Positions 14,693 to 23,700 of a DNA stretch of 49,729 bases are shown in pieces. The notes beneath the pieces were generated by a model that made no database searches, had not been told where the DNA came from, and was given only the letters and a program-made list of their open reading frames with translations. The stretch's first letter is position 1; every line of letters starts with the position of its first letter. A program made the translations under genes and the position numbers. Source of the stretch: Thiohalocapsa marina (GTDB taxonomy: Bacteria; Pseudomonadota; Gammaproteobacteria; Chromatiales; Chromatiaceae); contig NZ_VWXX01000029.1 in the NCBI RefSeq assembly GCF_008632335.1, forward strand, positions 1 to 49,729, in the 5' to 3' direction.

Positions 14693-15706
14693 TCAGAAAA
14701 AGAAATCCGTCTCTGCCGCCTGGCTCACCGCCCGTTGCACCGCCTGCGCATCGAAGGCGATGGTCGCCTTGTCCGCTTCGGCCTGCACCGTCACGCGTAC
14801 CCGCTCGCTCGGCGCACGCCGATAGCGCTCTAGCGTCTCGCCATCGAGCCCCGGCAGCTGCGCCTTGAGCAGGGTCGGGTAATCGACACTGCCGTTGGCG
14901 CAGAAGCGCGTGATGCGCAGCCCCGCCGATTCGGCGATCAGCGCATCGCCCATCATGGCGATCAGCGCGGTCTGGATCGCATCCATGTCCGCCTTGCACG
15001 CCTTGCGCTCGGCGTCGATACGCCGGGCCTCGGCCCAGGCAGCGCGATAACGCCCGGCCAGCACCGCCCAGTCCTCGGTGAGTTGCGGCGGCGGGATGAA
15101 CAGATCCCGCTGCGAGTCGCGCGGCGGTTCGTCCTTGCGCGTGATGGCCTCCCAGAAGGTCAGCCCCGCATCGACGATGAGGCGGATCGTCTCGGGATCG
15201 CGGGCGATCTCGAAGACCGTGTTGTGCTCACCGTTCTGGTGAAACACCAGATAGCCCTTCTCCGCATCGGCCACATAGAGCTGATGCTGCACTTGCGGCG
15301 CATAGAGCTGGAAGGCCTTGGCGTCACGCCCCAGGGCGCAGACCTCGCGATAGGTCTTTTCCGATGGCACCTTCAGCTCCACCGGCTCGCCGGCATCGTT
15401 GATGCCGTCAAAGGAGGCGCGCAGCACCGGTTCCTGATCGGACTCGGCGCACAGCGGCATGAGCATGGTGTCATAGGCCTGCTTGAACCACTGCCGGGCC
15501 GCATCCTCCAGCGCGATACCGCGTTGCACCTGTGGGTTCCTGGACAGATCGGCCGGGCGGGCGAGCCCAGTACGCTCGGCCCAGAGTCGCCAGGGTGTCT
15601 TGTACGGCGAGCGCCCCAGGATGATCGGCGCCTCGGAGGCTGTGATGCCTTGTGCGCGCCAAGTCAGCCAGTCCGCACTGCGCTGGGCCACATCGATGAT
15701 CTTCAT
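14693..15706 (-). CDS. exo: YqaJ-family viral/ICE recombinase exonuclease
   Basis: 337 residues. N-terminal RSADWLTWRAQGITASEAPI and ILGRSPYKTPWRLWAERTGL are the YqaJ signature. The PD-(D/E)xK nuclease core is visible as ASFDGI (Asp) followed by PVELKVPSEKTY (ExK), then QVQHQLYVADAEKGY. This is a lambda-exonuclease-type 5'-3' dsDNA exonuclease that resects ends for the Bet annealase encoded next upstream. SXT encodes the same Bet/Exo pair, which mediates recombination between ICEs. The C-terminus is AETDFFF, like the tails of the DUF3150 and WGR proteins. Start has GAGGAG 7 nt upstream; leader at 15707. Confidence 0.88.
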   Translation of the reverse strand: MKIIDVAQRSADWLTWRAQGITASEAPIILGRSPYKTPWRLWAERTGLARPADLSRNPQVQRGIALEDAARQWFKQAYDTMLMPLCAESDQEPVLRASFDGINDAGEPVELKVPSEKTYREVCALGRDAKAFQLYAPQVQHQLYVADAEKGYLVFHQNGEHNTVFEIARDPETIRLIVDAGLTFWEAITRKDEPPRDSQRDLFIPPPQLTEDWAVLAGRYRAAWAEARRIDAERKACKADMDAIQTALIAMMGDALIAESAGLRITRFCANGSVDYPTLLKAQLPGLDGETLERYRRAPSERVRVTVQAEADKATIAFDAQAVQRAVSQAAETDFFF

Positions 15707-15774
15707 ACGGGACTCCTCATGACAGCGGGACGCCCGGACCCCGGCGGGGCGACGGGCGCCCCAGGGTGGGGGAA
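15707..15774 (-). promoter_or_regulatory. Hairpin leader in front of the exonuclease gene
   Basis: Sense strand: CACCCUGGGGCGCCCGUCGCCCCGCCGGGGUC is approximated by CCCUGGGGCG, GUCGCCCCG, CCGGGGUC and GGGCGUCCCG, ending in GAGGAG before AUG. Sequence of the arms differs from other copies, yet the pairing order is kept. Confidence 0.55.
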
Positions 15775-15815
15775 GGATCGGACAGCGACTGTCCGATCCG
15801 CTTGGGTGGCCGGCC

Positions 15816-16817
15816 TCAGGCCGCCTGTTTCTGCTCGGTGTCGGTCTCAGGCGGAGTCGTCCCCTGCGCCCGGCTCAGCGCGGCGAGCGCATAGGCCAGA
15901 TCGGCCCCGGTGCAGCGCTCGCGCAGATACTGCTCGGCCTGCTTCCAGGCCGCGTTGTCGGCCGCGCGCGCGATGACCTTGTCGATGCGTTGGCGCATGG
16001 CCGCATCCAGGCTGGCGGCATCGGGTGCGCTGGTGGGCGCCGCTGCCGGCTCGGATGCGCCGGCAATGGGCGTCTGCCGTTTATCCGTGGCTGTCTCGCT
16101 CGGCGTGGCAACCACGCTTACGACTGGCGTCGTGACCTGAGCGGGCAGCGCGGCATCGGCCTCGATGACCTTGCCCTCCATCTCCTCGGCGGTGTAGGTC
16201 GCCTCCTCGGGAAAGGCCGCCCGTAAAGAGGCCGCCTTGGCGCACTTCATGAGCTGCCCGCGCGGGCGCTTGACCCACATGTCGGTGGGCAGCTCCGAAT
16301 AGCTGCCGCCCAGGCGCGCATAGGCCTCCAGCCAGAACACCGGCTCGGTGAACGGGCAGCGCTGTCCGCCGACCAGGCGATACACCGTCACCTCGCACCA
16401 CTCGGGAAAGCTGACGGTGAGTTCCAGGTCCTGCCAGCTGCCATCGCGGCGCACGCGCCCGACGAAGCTGCGCTCACAGACTGGTCCGAAGCGCGGGGCG
16501 TCGAGCCCGGCCCACTGGCCGGTGCGCGCCGCGGTGGTCTGCACCTCGGCGATGCCGGGCCAGACCGTCTCCACCTCGCGGCCGATGGCCTTGGAGTACA
16601 TCGACACCACATGTACCGGGCGCTTCATCACATCCAGATTGCGCGCCGCGCAGTAGTGCAGGGCGAGCACGATGCCCTCGGCGGTCTTCGCCGCGGGGAA
16701 GATCGAGTCGGTCAGCACCTTCCAGGTGCTCGGGGTCAGGTTCAGCGCGGGGTCCACCGCCGGCATCGGGATGCGCGGCTGATCGGTGGCGGCGATGGGC
16801 TTGCTGGGACGGGCCAT
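15816..16817 (-). CDS. bet: Bet/RecT-family single-strand annealing protein
   Basis: 333 residues. LTPSTWKVLTDSIFPAAKTA, VLALHYCAARNLDVMKRPVH, EVETVWPGIAEVQTTAARTG and the WVKRPRGQLMKCAKAASLRA segment match the RecT/Bet superfamily as found in SXT (the lambda Bet group). It anneals complementary ssDNA after end resection by the exonuclease encoded directly downstream. The C-terminal ~110 residues are a Pro/Thr/Ala linker plus a helical segment, longer than lambda Bet (261 residues). AAGGAG about 8 nt before the ATG. Confidence 0.88.
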   Translation of the reverse strand: MARPSKPIAATDQPRIPMPAVDPALNLTPSTWKVLTDSIFPAAKTAEGIVLALHYCAARNLDVMKRPVHVVSMYSKAIGREVETVWPGIAEVQTTAARTGQWAGLDAPRFGPVCERSFVGRVRRDGSWQDLELTVSFPEWCEVTVYRLVGGQRCPFTEPVFWLEAYARLGGSYSELPTDMWVKRPRGQLMKCAKAASLRAAFPEEATYTAEEMEGKVIEADAALPAQVTTPVVSVVATPSETATDKRQTPIAGASEPAAAPTSAPDAASLDAAMRQRIDKVIARAADNAAWKQAEQYLRERCTGADLAYALAALSRAQGTTPPETDTEQKQAA

Positions 16818-16885
16818 GACAGGTCTCCTTATGATCGCAAGCGGGTACCGGCCCCGCGGGGGACCGGTACCCGACGGGGTGAATG
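16818..16885 (-). promoter_or_regulatory. Hairpin leader in front of bet
   Basis: Sense strand: CACCCCGUCGGG, GUACCGGUCCCCCGCGGGG, CCGGUACCCG, then AUAAGGAG. GGGUACCGG pairs perfectly with CCGGUACCC around a CCCCGCGGGG centre, the strongest stem in the family. Confidence 0.6.
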
Positions 16886-16900
16886 AGCAAACGTCGTGAC

Positions 16901-17113
16901 TCAGCGCGCCGCGCGCTCCAGACGCAGGGCGATGCGCTCCAGGCGTTGCGCGCGGATCAGATCCAGGTGCGTGCCGGCGGGATCGCTGCGGGTGCCGCGG
17001 CTGCGCATGCGCCGGGCGCGACGCTTGAGGGTGCGTGCCATCGCACGCGCCTCGCGCCGCGCCCAGACCGCGGCCGGGTCACAGGCCACGGGGGCCTCAA
17101 AACGGCAGGGCAT
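16901..17113 (-). CDS. Small Arg-rich hypothetical protein overlapping ssb
   Basis: 70 residues from ATG 17113, [20 protein letters not shown] to [11 protein letters not shown], very rich in Arg. It overlaps the last 17 bases of ssb in another frame, so translation would be coupled to SSB. The basic, helical make-up suggests RNA/DNA binding, but no motif is recognised. The position between ssb and bet is otherwise empty, which supports it as coding. Confidence 0.5.
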   Translation of the reverse strand: MPCRFEAPVACDPAAVWARREARAMARTLKRRARRMRSRGTRSDPAGTHLDLIRAQRLERIALRLERAAR

Positions 17114-17495
17114 CGTCGAACGGTGCCACATCAGCGGCGCCGTCGGCGGTCTTGGCCGTGCCGTTGAGGCCTTTGCCACCGAGCATCTTCATGCGCTCGG
17201 CGACGATCTCGGTGGAGACGCGCTCCTGGCCGGACTGATCCTGCCACTGGCGCGTCTGCAGGCGACCTTCGAGGTACACCAGCGCACCCTTGGTCAGGTA
17301 TTGGCCGGCGATCTCCGCCGGGCGGCCGAACAGCACCACGCGGTGCCATTCGGTGCGCTCCTGGCGCTGGCCGGACTGGTCGAGCCAGCGCTCGCTGGTG
17401 GCGACCGAGAGGTTGGCGACGGCGCTGCCGTCCTTGGTCTGGCGCAGCTCCGGATCGCGTCCGAGGTGGCCGATGAGTTGGGTCTTGTTCAGCAT
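17097..17495 (-). CDS. ssb: Single-stranded DNA-binding protein
   Basis: 132 residues, [20 protein letters not shown] with OB-fold motifs [45 protein letters not shown]. The acidic C-terminal tip DDALPF corresponds to the SSB-Ct peptide that recruits partner proteins. It has a short linker compared with E. coli SSB (178 residues). It coats ssDNA during transfer and supports Bet/Exo recombination. GGAG about 9 nt upstream of the start. A hairpin GCCGGTGG...CCACCGGC lies at 17526-17548. Confidence 0.93.
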   Translation of the reverse strand: MLNKTQLIGHLGRDPELRQTKDGSAVANLSVATSERWLDQSGQRQERTEWHRVVLFGRPAEIAGQYLTKGALVYLEGRLQTRQWQDQSGQERVSTEIVAERMKMLGGKGLNGTAKTADGAADVAPFDDALPF

Positions 17496-17563
17496 GACAG
17501 GGTCTCCTGTGAAGGGGAAACGCAGGCCGGTGGTGGATGGCCACCGGCGCTGCTAGACAACGC

Positions 17564-17785
17564 TCAGGCGCGCTCACGCCGCGAACGGCGCAGAAACGCG
17601 GGCGTCTCGTAGGCGCCATAGGTATCCGGCGGCAGCGGTGCGGCGACTGGACGGTGCAGACGGTCTGCAACGCGCCAGATCAGCACCTTCAGGCGCCGGC
17701 GCAGACGGCGCACGAGGCGCACGCCCTCAGCAAGGCTGCGAGTGACACGCGCGGAGCGAGCGGACGGGATGAACGGCATGGACAT
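17564..17785 (-). CDS. Small basic hypothetical protein, first gene of the run
   Basis: 73 residues from ATG 17785 (or ATG 17779), MSMPFIPSARSARVTRSLAE to TPAFLRRSRRERA. More than a quarter of residues are Arg, in an amphipathic RLVRRLRRRLKVLIWRVADR helix. GGAGAG precedes the start and a well-preserved leader hairpin lies upstream. It may bind nucleic acid or membrane; not recognised. It is the promoter-proximal gene of the recombination operon. Confidence 0.5.
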   Translation of the reverse strand: MSMPFIPSARSARVTRSLAEGVRLVRRLRRRLKVLIWRVADRLHRPVAAPLPPDTYGAYETPAFLRRSRRERA

Positions 17786-17850
17786 GGGGCTCTCCTGACG
17801 CGGGAGACACACCGACCCCGGCGGGGAGGCGTGCTCCCCAAGGGGGTGGA
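17786..17850 (-). promoter_or_regulatory. Hairpin leader in front of the first gene of the recombination run
   Basis: Sense strand: CACCCCCUUGGGGAGC, GCCUCCCC, GCCGGGGUC, GUGUCUCCCGCG, then GGAGAG and AUG. Very similar to the 9248-9320 leader, and the similarity extends further upstream (GACGCGATTG and GCGTCTTCGGTC blocks occur in both intervals). Confidence 0.65.
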
Positions 17851-18019
17851 GGATGACCGCCGGTCCATGGAGGACCGGGCGGGTGGGGGGACGCGATTGC
17901 AGACCCCGAGGGGCGAGACTCGTGGCGTCTTCGGTCTCAAGTGCTCGCTGCCAGGGCAGCGAACGAACAACAGGTCCCGGACGAGGCGGCTCACGCATGG
18001 CGGTTCCCCGGCGGCCGGT

Positions 18020-18046
18020 TAAAAAGGTCCGGGCCGAAGCCCGGAC
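18020..18046 (-). terminator. Terminator-like hairpin in the divergent region (candidate attenuator)
   Basis: On the minus strand GTCCGGGC-TTCG-GCCCGGAC is a perfect 8-bp stem with a UUCG tetraloop, followed by CTTTTTAAC. It lies about 235 bp upstream of the first minus-strand gene and reads towards it, so it would stop leader transcripts before the recombination operon. The rest of 17999-18270 is the traF/recombination divergent promoter region; no gene seen. Confidence 0.6.
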
Positions 18047-18151
18047 AAGGTCAACCTACGTTAGGAGTTGCGTGTCGGGCACGGGCGTAAGGGCACCCGA
18101 CGCGCAGGGTCATTGTCCGGGGAGGCCACCGGTACCGCAGCAGTGAAAGAT

Positions 18152-18177
18152 GACCGAAAACGGCCACTTTCCCGGCT
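18152..18177 (+). promoter_or_regulatory. Motif shared with the traI upstream region (candidate FlhCD-like activator site)
   Basis: GACCGAAAAC-GGC-CA-CTTTCCCGGCT aligns with GCCCAAAAAAC-AGC-GT-CTTTCGCGGCT at 41227-41253. It lies 94 bp upstream of traF. SetCD/AcaCD-type activators bind upstream of tra operons in related elements; that this is their site is inference. Confidence 0.4.
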
Positions 18178-18270
18178 TAAGCGCGGTTTCTCGGCGGGGG
18201 CGGGAAAGCGCGGCGCAGCGGGCACTCTTTCGGCGTCGCCGACGCACGTGCGGGGCTGGATCATGCGCGC

Positions 18271-19308
18271 ATGAACAGTGCGCCTCTGAAGCAGCGATCC
18301 AAACGCGCGTCGTCGTGGGCAACCCGGATAATGGTCCTGGCCCTGGTGGCGCCTCCGTGGGCTTGGGCGGGCGAGGGCGTGCGCTTCTACGAGCGCAGCG
18401 CCGAGGGCTGGTTCTGGTATGCCGAGGCGCCCCCGGAGCCCGAACCGGAGCCCGAACCGGAGCCAGAGCCTGAGCCAGTGCCAGCCCCGACCCCGGCGCC
18501 TTTGGCCGAGGTGCCATCACCGCCGCCACCGGATGCCGGGACGGCAAGTGGCCCGACACCGCTGTCCGCCGCCTGGCTGCGGGCGAACCTGGAGCGCTAC
18601 CGCGACAGCGCCATCGACGACCCCTCACCGCGCAACGTCGCGCTCTATCTCTATCTGCAGCGCCTGACCATCGACAAGGCCGAGCGCTTTGCCGAGGCCA
18701 CCCAGCGCGCGGTCTGGGCCGATCCGCTGCTCGATGAGACCACGCGCCGCCCGCTCGCCACCTTCGCCGCCAACCTGGTCAACCGCGAGGCGGGCGAGGC
18801 GCTGGAATTGGCGCTGGCGGAAACCGCCCAGGTCGCCGGGCTCTGGTTCCTCTACCGCTCGGATTGTCCCTACTGCGAGGCCCAGGCACCGCTGCTGCAG
18901 CTGCTTGCCGCACGCTATGGATTTTCCATCCAGGCCATCGCCCTCGACGGTCGCCCGTTGCCCGGCGGGTTCTTCCCCGAGTTCCGTGTGGATCAGGGCC
19001 AGGCCAAGGCGCTGGGCGTGGTCTCCACCCCGGCGCTCTTTTTGGCCCGCCCGCCCGATGGCGTGGTCCCGCTCGCCCAGGGCGTGCTGTCGCTTGCGGA
19101 GCTCAAGTCCCGCCTCGTCCATGCGGCCGTGGAGGCGGGCTGGATCGATGCGCAGTGGCGCGCGCGCACACGTGCGCAGGTGGCCGACCTGCGCATGGAC
19201 GCCACGGGCTTGGATGCAGCCGCCCTGAGCGAGGACCCCGACGCCCTGCTCGAGCATCTGCGCGGCCTGATCGCCGCACCCGCTCCCCTGCTCCCAGGAG
19301 GTCCCTGA
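18271..19308 (+). CDS. traF: Conjugal transfer pilus assembly protein TraF
   Basis: 345 residues with an N-terminal signal peptide (IMVLALVAPPWAWA). An EP dipeptide repeat (EPEPEPEP..., residues ~52-70) and Pro-rich linker follow. The C-terminal half is the thioredoxin-like TraF domain: LWFLYRSDCPYCEAQAPLLQ with an intact CPYC active site (F-plasmid TraF lacks it), then GVVSTPALFLARPPDG. It works in the periplasm with TraH in F-type T4SS mating-pair formation and may assist disulfide formation. It ends GGA-GGT-CCC-TGA, overlapping the traH ATG. Confidence 0.9.
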   Translation: MNSAPLKQRSKRASSWATRIMVLALVAPPWAWAGEGVRFYERSAEGWFWYAEAPPEPEPEPEPEPEPEPVPAPTPAPLAEVPSPPPPDAGTASGPTPLSAAWLRANLERYRDSAIDDPSPRNVALYLYLQRLTIDKAERFAEATQRAVWADPLLDETTRRPLATFAANLVNREAGEALELALAETAQVAGLWFLYRSDCPYCEAQAPLLQLLAARYGFSIQAIALDGRPLPGGFFPEFRVDQGQAKALGVVSTPALFLARPPDGVVPLAQGVLSLAELKSRLVHAAVEAGWIDAQWRARTRAQVADLRMDATGLDAAALSEDPDALLEHLRGLIAAPAPLLPGGP

Positions 19309-20738
19309 TGCGTTTTGCCTCTATCCCTGCACTGGCGGTGCTGCTCGCCCTGTCGACCGGCCTTGGCGTCGCACCGCCCGCCCGCGCCGACCTCGCCGAG
19401 GAACTCGACACCATGTTCGACGGCCTGCTCAATGTCACCGAGCCCACCGCGCACATGGGCCAGCGCCGCGGCGTGCTCGCGGGTGGCTCGGTCTATGCCC
19501 GCAACCGGGTCATGAACGCCAACCTCATCAACATCGTCCCGCCGAGCTTCGAGGCCGGCTGTGGTGGCATCGACCTGTTCGCCGGCAGCTTCAGCTTCAT
19601 CTCCCGCGAGCAGCTCACGCAGCTGTTTCGTGCCATCGCCTCGAATGCCGCGAGCTATGCCTTCAAGCTCGCGCTCGATTCCATGTGCCAGAACTGCGGC
19701 CAGGTCATGGACTCGCTGCAGAAGAAGGTGCAGGCCATCAACAGCCTCTTCGCCAACTCCTGTCAGCTCGGCCAGGGCCTGGTCAACGACGTGGTCGATG
19801 CCTTCGACACCCAGCACAAGATCAAGCACTCCGAGGCCTCGCTGGTGCGCGGACTCGGCGACGTCTTCGAGACCTGGTCGAGCGTCACGGGCACCGATCC
19901 GATCGAGCAGGTGCAGCAGAGCGCGCCGGAGTATGCGCGCGAGGTGCTGCAGGGCAACCTGGTCTGGCGCGCGCTGAAGGGGGAGGGTGTGGCGGGCTGG
20001 TTCAGCCATGGCGACGATGCGCTGCTGGAGACGCTGCTGTCGGTCACCGGCAGCCTCATCGTCGGCCCGCCCGAGCCAAGCCCGGACGGGCAGGGCAGCA
20101 ACAACCGCATCACCCCGCTGCCGGCGATTCTCAGCATCCGTGAGCTGCTGCACGGCAGCACCGCCACCTCCGAGGTGCGGGTGTATCGCTGCGCGCCGAG
20201 CCGTGATGTCAACGACTGCCTGCGCCCGACGATACAGACGCTGCAGTTGCAGGGCATGATCGAGCGCGTGCGTGTGCTGCTGGTGGGCGATGCCAACCGC
20301 ACCGGGCTGATCGCCAAGTTCCGCCTGGGTACGGATGACTTCTCCGCCGATGAGAAGGCGTTCATGCAGTCCGCGCCGAACGGCCTGGGCGGGGCGGTGG
20401 CGAACCTTGCGCGCATCGATGAGGGCACCGCGGTGCTCTTTGCCGAGCGCGCCGCGCCGGTCATGGCGCTGGAGCTGGTGCAGCTCTTGCTGCACGACAT
20501 GGCCCGCGCGGTCGCAATCGCCAGCGCCCTGGAGGCCAACGCCTATGCCCGTCCCCTGCGCGAGCAGATCCAGGACGCCCGCGAGGACCTGCGCGCCGAA
20601 TACACCGTGGTCAGCGCCCAGTACGGCAGCTCCCAGGAGCAGCTCGCCTACTACAGCGACCTGATCCAGTCGGCCAAGGCCACGCCCTATATCAGCGTCG
20701 AGCAGGCCGGCGGCGGCAAGCTCACGCCCGCGCAGTAA
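19308..20738 (+). CDS. traH: Conjugal transfer protein TraH
   Basis: 476 residues. Signal peptide FASIPALAVLLALSTGLGVA...ARA, then MFDGLLNVTEPTAHMGQRRG, SVYARNRVMNANLINIVPPS and FEAGCGGIDLFAGSFSFIS, the conserved TraH N-terminal block (C-G-G-I-D-x-F-x-G-S-F-S-F). MCQNCGQVMDSLQKKVQAIN and NSCQLGQGLVNDV carry conserved cysteines; the C-terminal part is coiled-coil. Periplasmic/outer-membrane partner of TraF in mating-pair formation. The start overlaps the traF stop in TGATG and follows AGGAGG. traG follows after 18 bp. Confidence 0.92.
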   Translation: MRFASIPALAVLLALSTGLGVAPPARADLAEELDTMFDGLLNVTEPTAHMGQRRGVLAGGSVYARNRVMNANLINIVPPSFEAGCGGIDLFAGSFSFISREQLTQLFRAIASNAASYAFKLALDSMCQNCGQVMDSLQKKVQAINSLFANSCQLGQGLVNDVVDAFDTQHKIKHSEASLVRGLGDVFETWSSVTGTDPIEQVQQSAPEYAREVLQGNLVWRALKGEGVAGWFSHGDDALLETLLSVTGSLIVGPPEPSPDGQGSNNRITPLPAILSIRELLHGSTATSEVRVYRCAPSRDVNDCLRPTIQTLQLQGMIERVRVLLVGDANRTGLIAKFRLGTDDFSADEKAFMQSAPNGLGGAVANLARIDEGTAVLFAERAAPVMALELVQLLLHDMARAVAIASALEANAYARPLREQIQDAREDLRAEYTVVSAQYGSSQEQLAYYSDLIQSAKATPYISVEQAGGGKLTPAQ

Positions 20739-20756
20739 GGCCGAAGGAGCGCGTCC

Positions 20757-23700
20757 ATGTTCGAGATCCACTCCATCGGCGATGCCGCCTTCCTGACCCA
20801 GATCCTCAATGCCGTCGCCGCCCTCACGGGCACCGGCAACTTCCGCCAGCTCGTGGCCGTGGGCCTGGTGGTCGGCGTGATCCTCGGGTTGTTCCAGGGC
20901 ATCGTCAACAACACCCTCTATTTCGGGCGCTTCTTCATTGCGCTGCTGGTCTATCTGCTCGCCTTCGGCGCCTCGGTGTCGGTGACGGTGGAGGATGCCT
21001 ACACCGGCTCGGTGCGCGTGGTGGACAACGTGCCCATCGGCCCCGCGGCGGTCGGTTCGGCCATGTCCAACGTCGGCTATGGCGTCACGCGGCTCATGGA
21101 GCAGGCCTTCGCCACCCCGGCCATGACCGGGCAGGGATTCGCCGATGCCCTGCAGACCCTGACCGCGGTGCGCAAGGCGACCCTGTCGCGGGCCTCGCTG
21201 GGGGCGGCGAACGCGCCGACACCGGGCACCGATGTGGAGCGCGCCATGGTGAACTATGTGGCCGACTGCGTGCTCGCGGATGTGGATACCCACCGGCGCA
21301 CGCTGGACGATGTGCTGCAGGCACCGGATATCACCACGGCGCTCGCGAGCGACAATCTGGCCTTCACGACTGAGCTCTTTGATGCCGGCCAGCCCCTGAT
21401 GCTGCCCTGTGATGAGGCCTGGCGGCGGTTGGCGGACTATCTCCCCGCGAGCTTCGTGCCGGCGCTGAAACAGACCCTGGCCGCGCGCTTCGGCGTGGCC
21501 ACGATCGCGGATGTGGAGACCAAGCTGCAGGCGGCCCTCGATGCCCTGGCCGGCGCCGGGCGCGATGCGCAGCAGTACATGCTCATGTCCACGGCCTTGG
21601 GCTGGCTGGAGAAGGGCATCGTGCTCACCCACGAGAACCGCCTGCAGTGGTCGGCGGCGACCACGGTGCAGCAGGCCATCGCCCAGCGCAATGCGCAGTG
21701 GTCGGCGGAGCAGGCGTTGTTCATGAACATCGTGCGTCCCATGATGACCTTCTTCGAGGGCTTTCTTTATGCCGTGGCCCCCCTCATGGCCTTTGCCGTG
21801 GCGCTCGGTCCCGTGGGCATCAGCCTCGCCGGCAAGTGGCTGCTGTTCGCGCTCTGGACCCAGCTCTGGCTGCCGGTGCTCGCCATCGTCAATCTCTACC
21901 TGATGATGGCCGCGGGGCGGGACCTCTCGGCGCTGGAGGTGAGCGCCCAGCTCGATCCCTTCTCCTTCTACGGCCTGCTGCAGATGGACCTGGTGCTGCA
22001 GGACTATCTGGCCACGGGCGGCATGCTCGCGGCGGCCACGCCGGCGATTGCGCTGATGCTGATCTACGGCAGCGCGGTGACCGCCACGCATCTGGCCGGG
22101 CGGCTGCGCGGCAGCGATCATATCGACGAGCAGGCGCTGGCACCCAAGGTGCTCTCGAGCGCGCCGGTGCTCGGCGTCAGCTCGGGCTTTCAGCACACCC
22201 CCTATGGCGGCACCGCGGCCGTGGGGTCGGAGTCAGTGCTGCCGCGCTTCGACATGGGCACCCAGGCCGCGCGCGAGAGCGCGCTCACCGATCAGGCGCT
22301 GGCGCAGTCCTCGCAGCAGTTCGTGCGCTCGCTCGGTCAGTTGGCGAGCCGCTCGGCGGGGCGCAATCAGGAATCCTTCGAACAGCGCTCGCTCGGCACC
22401 GATTACTCGGCCAGCACGAGCGAGACCGATCGCACGCTCTACAGTGCGGGCAGCAGTCTGGCGCAGAAGTACTCGGACTCCGGATTGTCGAGCAATCAGC
22501 TCACCGGTCTACTGACAACGGGCCTCGGATTCGGCGGTGCGGGCAAGTCGCGCAGTTGGATCGAGGGTGAGCTCTCCGGGCGGCTACAGAGCCAATACCA
22601 GGTCAATGAACAGCTCTCGCGCCAGATCGCCGACGACATCGCACACAAGGTCAGCAGCGACACCAGCTTCCAGTCGAGCCTTGCCAGCGCGGTCAGCCAG
22701 GACGAGCGCCAGGGCGTGCGCAGCGTCTTCACCCAAGGCCTGAGCAGCCAGGACAGCGCCCAGCTGCAGCAGAGCGCGAGCGATGTGGTGCAGGACAGCC
22801 GCAGCCATCAGCGTGCCGAGCGCCTGTCGCAATCGGCCGCCGCCTCGGGCAGCTACCGCGCCGCCGAGGTCGGCCAGCGGTTGGCCAGTGATCCCGCCTT
22901 GGCCCAGCGTGCCTATGGTGCCATCGACCGGCTGAACCTGACCGGAGACCATGAGCGCGTGACGAGCTGGTACAACGCCATGGGCGTCTTCGCCAATCCG
23001 GAGCAGGCCCGCGCTGCGGCGGCCATGCATCTGCTGGCCGGCTATGCGCGCCCGGAGCGGGAACTGACGGCGGACGAGCGACTGCAGGCGCGTGAGGCAG
23101 CCTTCGGCCTCCTCGGCGAGGCCTTTGCGGGACCCGGCGGCAGTGGGGCCGATCCCGCGGCTGGAGCGGCACTGCATGGCGGGGCAGGGGGCTTCGGCGA
23201 GACACGGGCGGCGGTGGGCGCGGCGGGGCTGTATGACCCAAGCGGCGAGACGGCGAGTCTGCGCACCCAGGCACAGGGGGACTTTGCCGATCGCAGCACG
23301 GCCACGACGGGGACCGGCGCGGTCGAGCGCCTCCACGACGGCGGCCAGACCCGGGTTGAGCAACAGCGCCTCGCCAACGCGCAGCGCCTGGCCGGGCAGC
23401 GCGCCGCGCACTGGCAGCGGCAGATCATCGCCGAGGCCAACCGCCAGCGCTCGCCCGCGGAGCTCGGCACCGACGGGATCGCCGGCGGGGTGGAGAACCT
23501 GCTGCGTCGCGGCCTGATCCAGGGCGAGCGGGCCACCGAGGCCTTCGAGGGCTTCGTCAGTGCCCTGCGCCGCGGCGAGGACCTGCCCGAGGCGACACAT
23601 GCGGCCGCCGTGCGCTTTGGAGACGCCATCGGTGATCTGGCGACCTATCAGCTGCAGACCCTGCCACCGGGGGCCTTGACCGAGGCACAGGAGACCTTCT

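Noticed and set aside
18993-22196. 1067-codon open frame on the minus strand opposite traF/traH/traG
   Set aside because: It is the antisense of clearly coding transfer genes; long shadow frames are expected at this GC content and its composition (His/Arg/Gly/Gln-rich) shows no domain.
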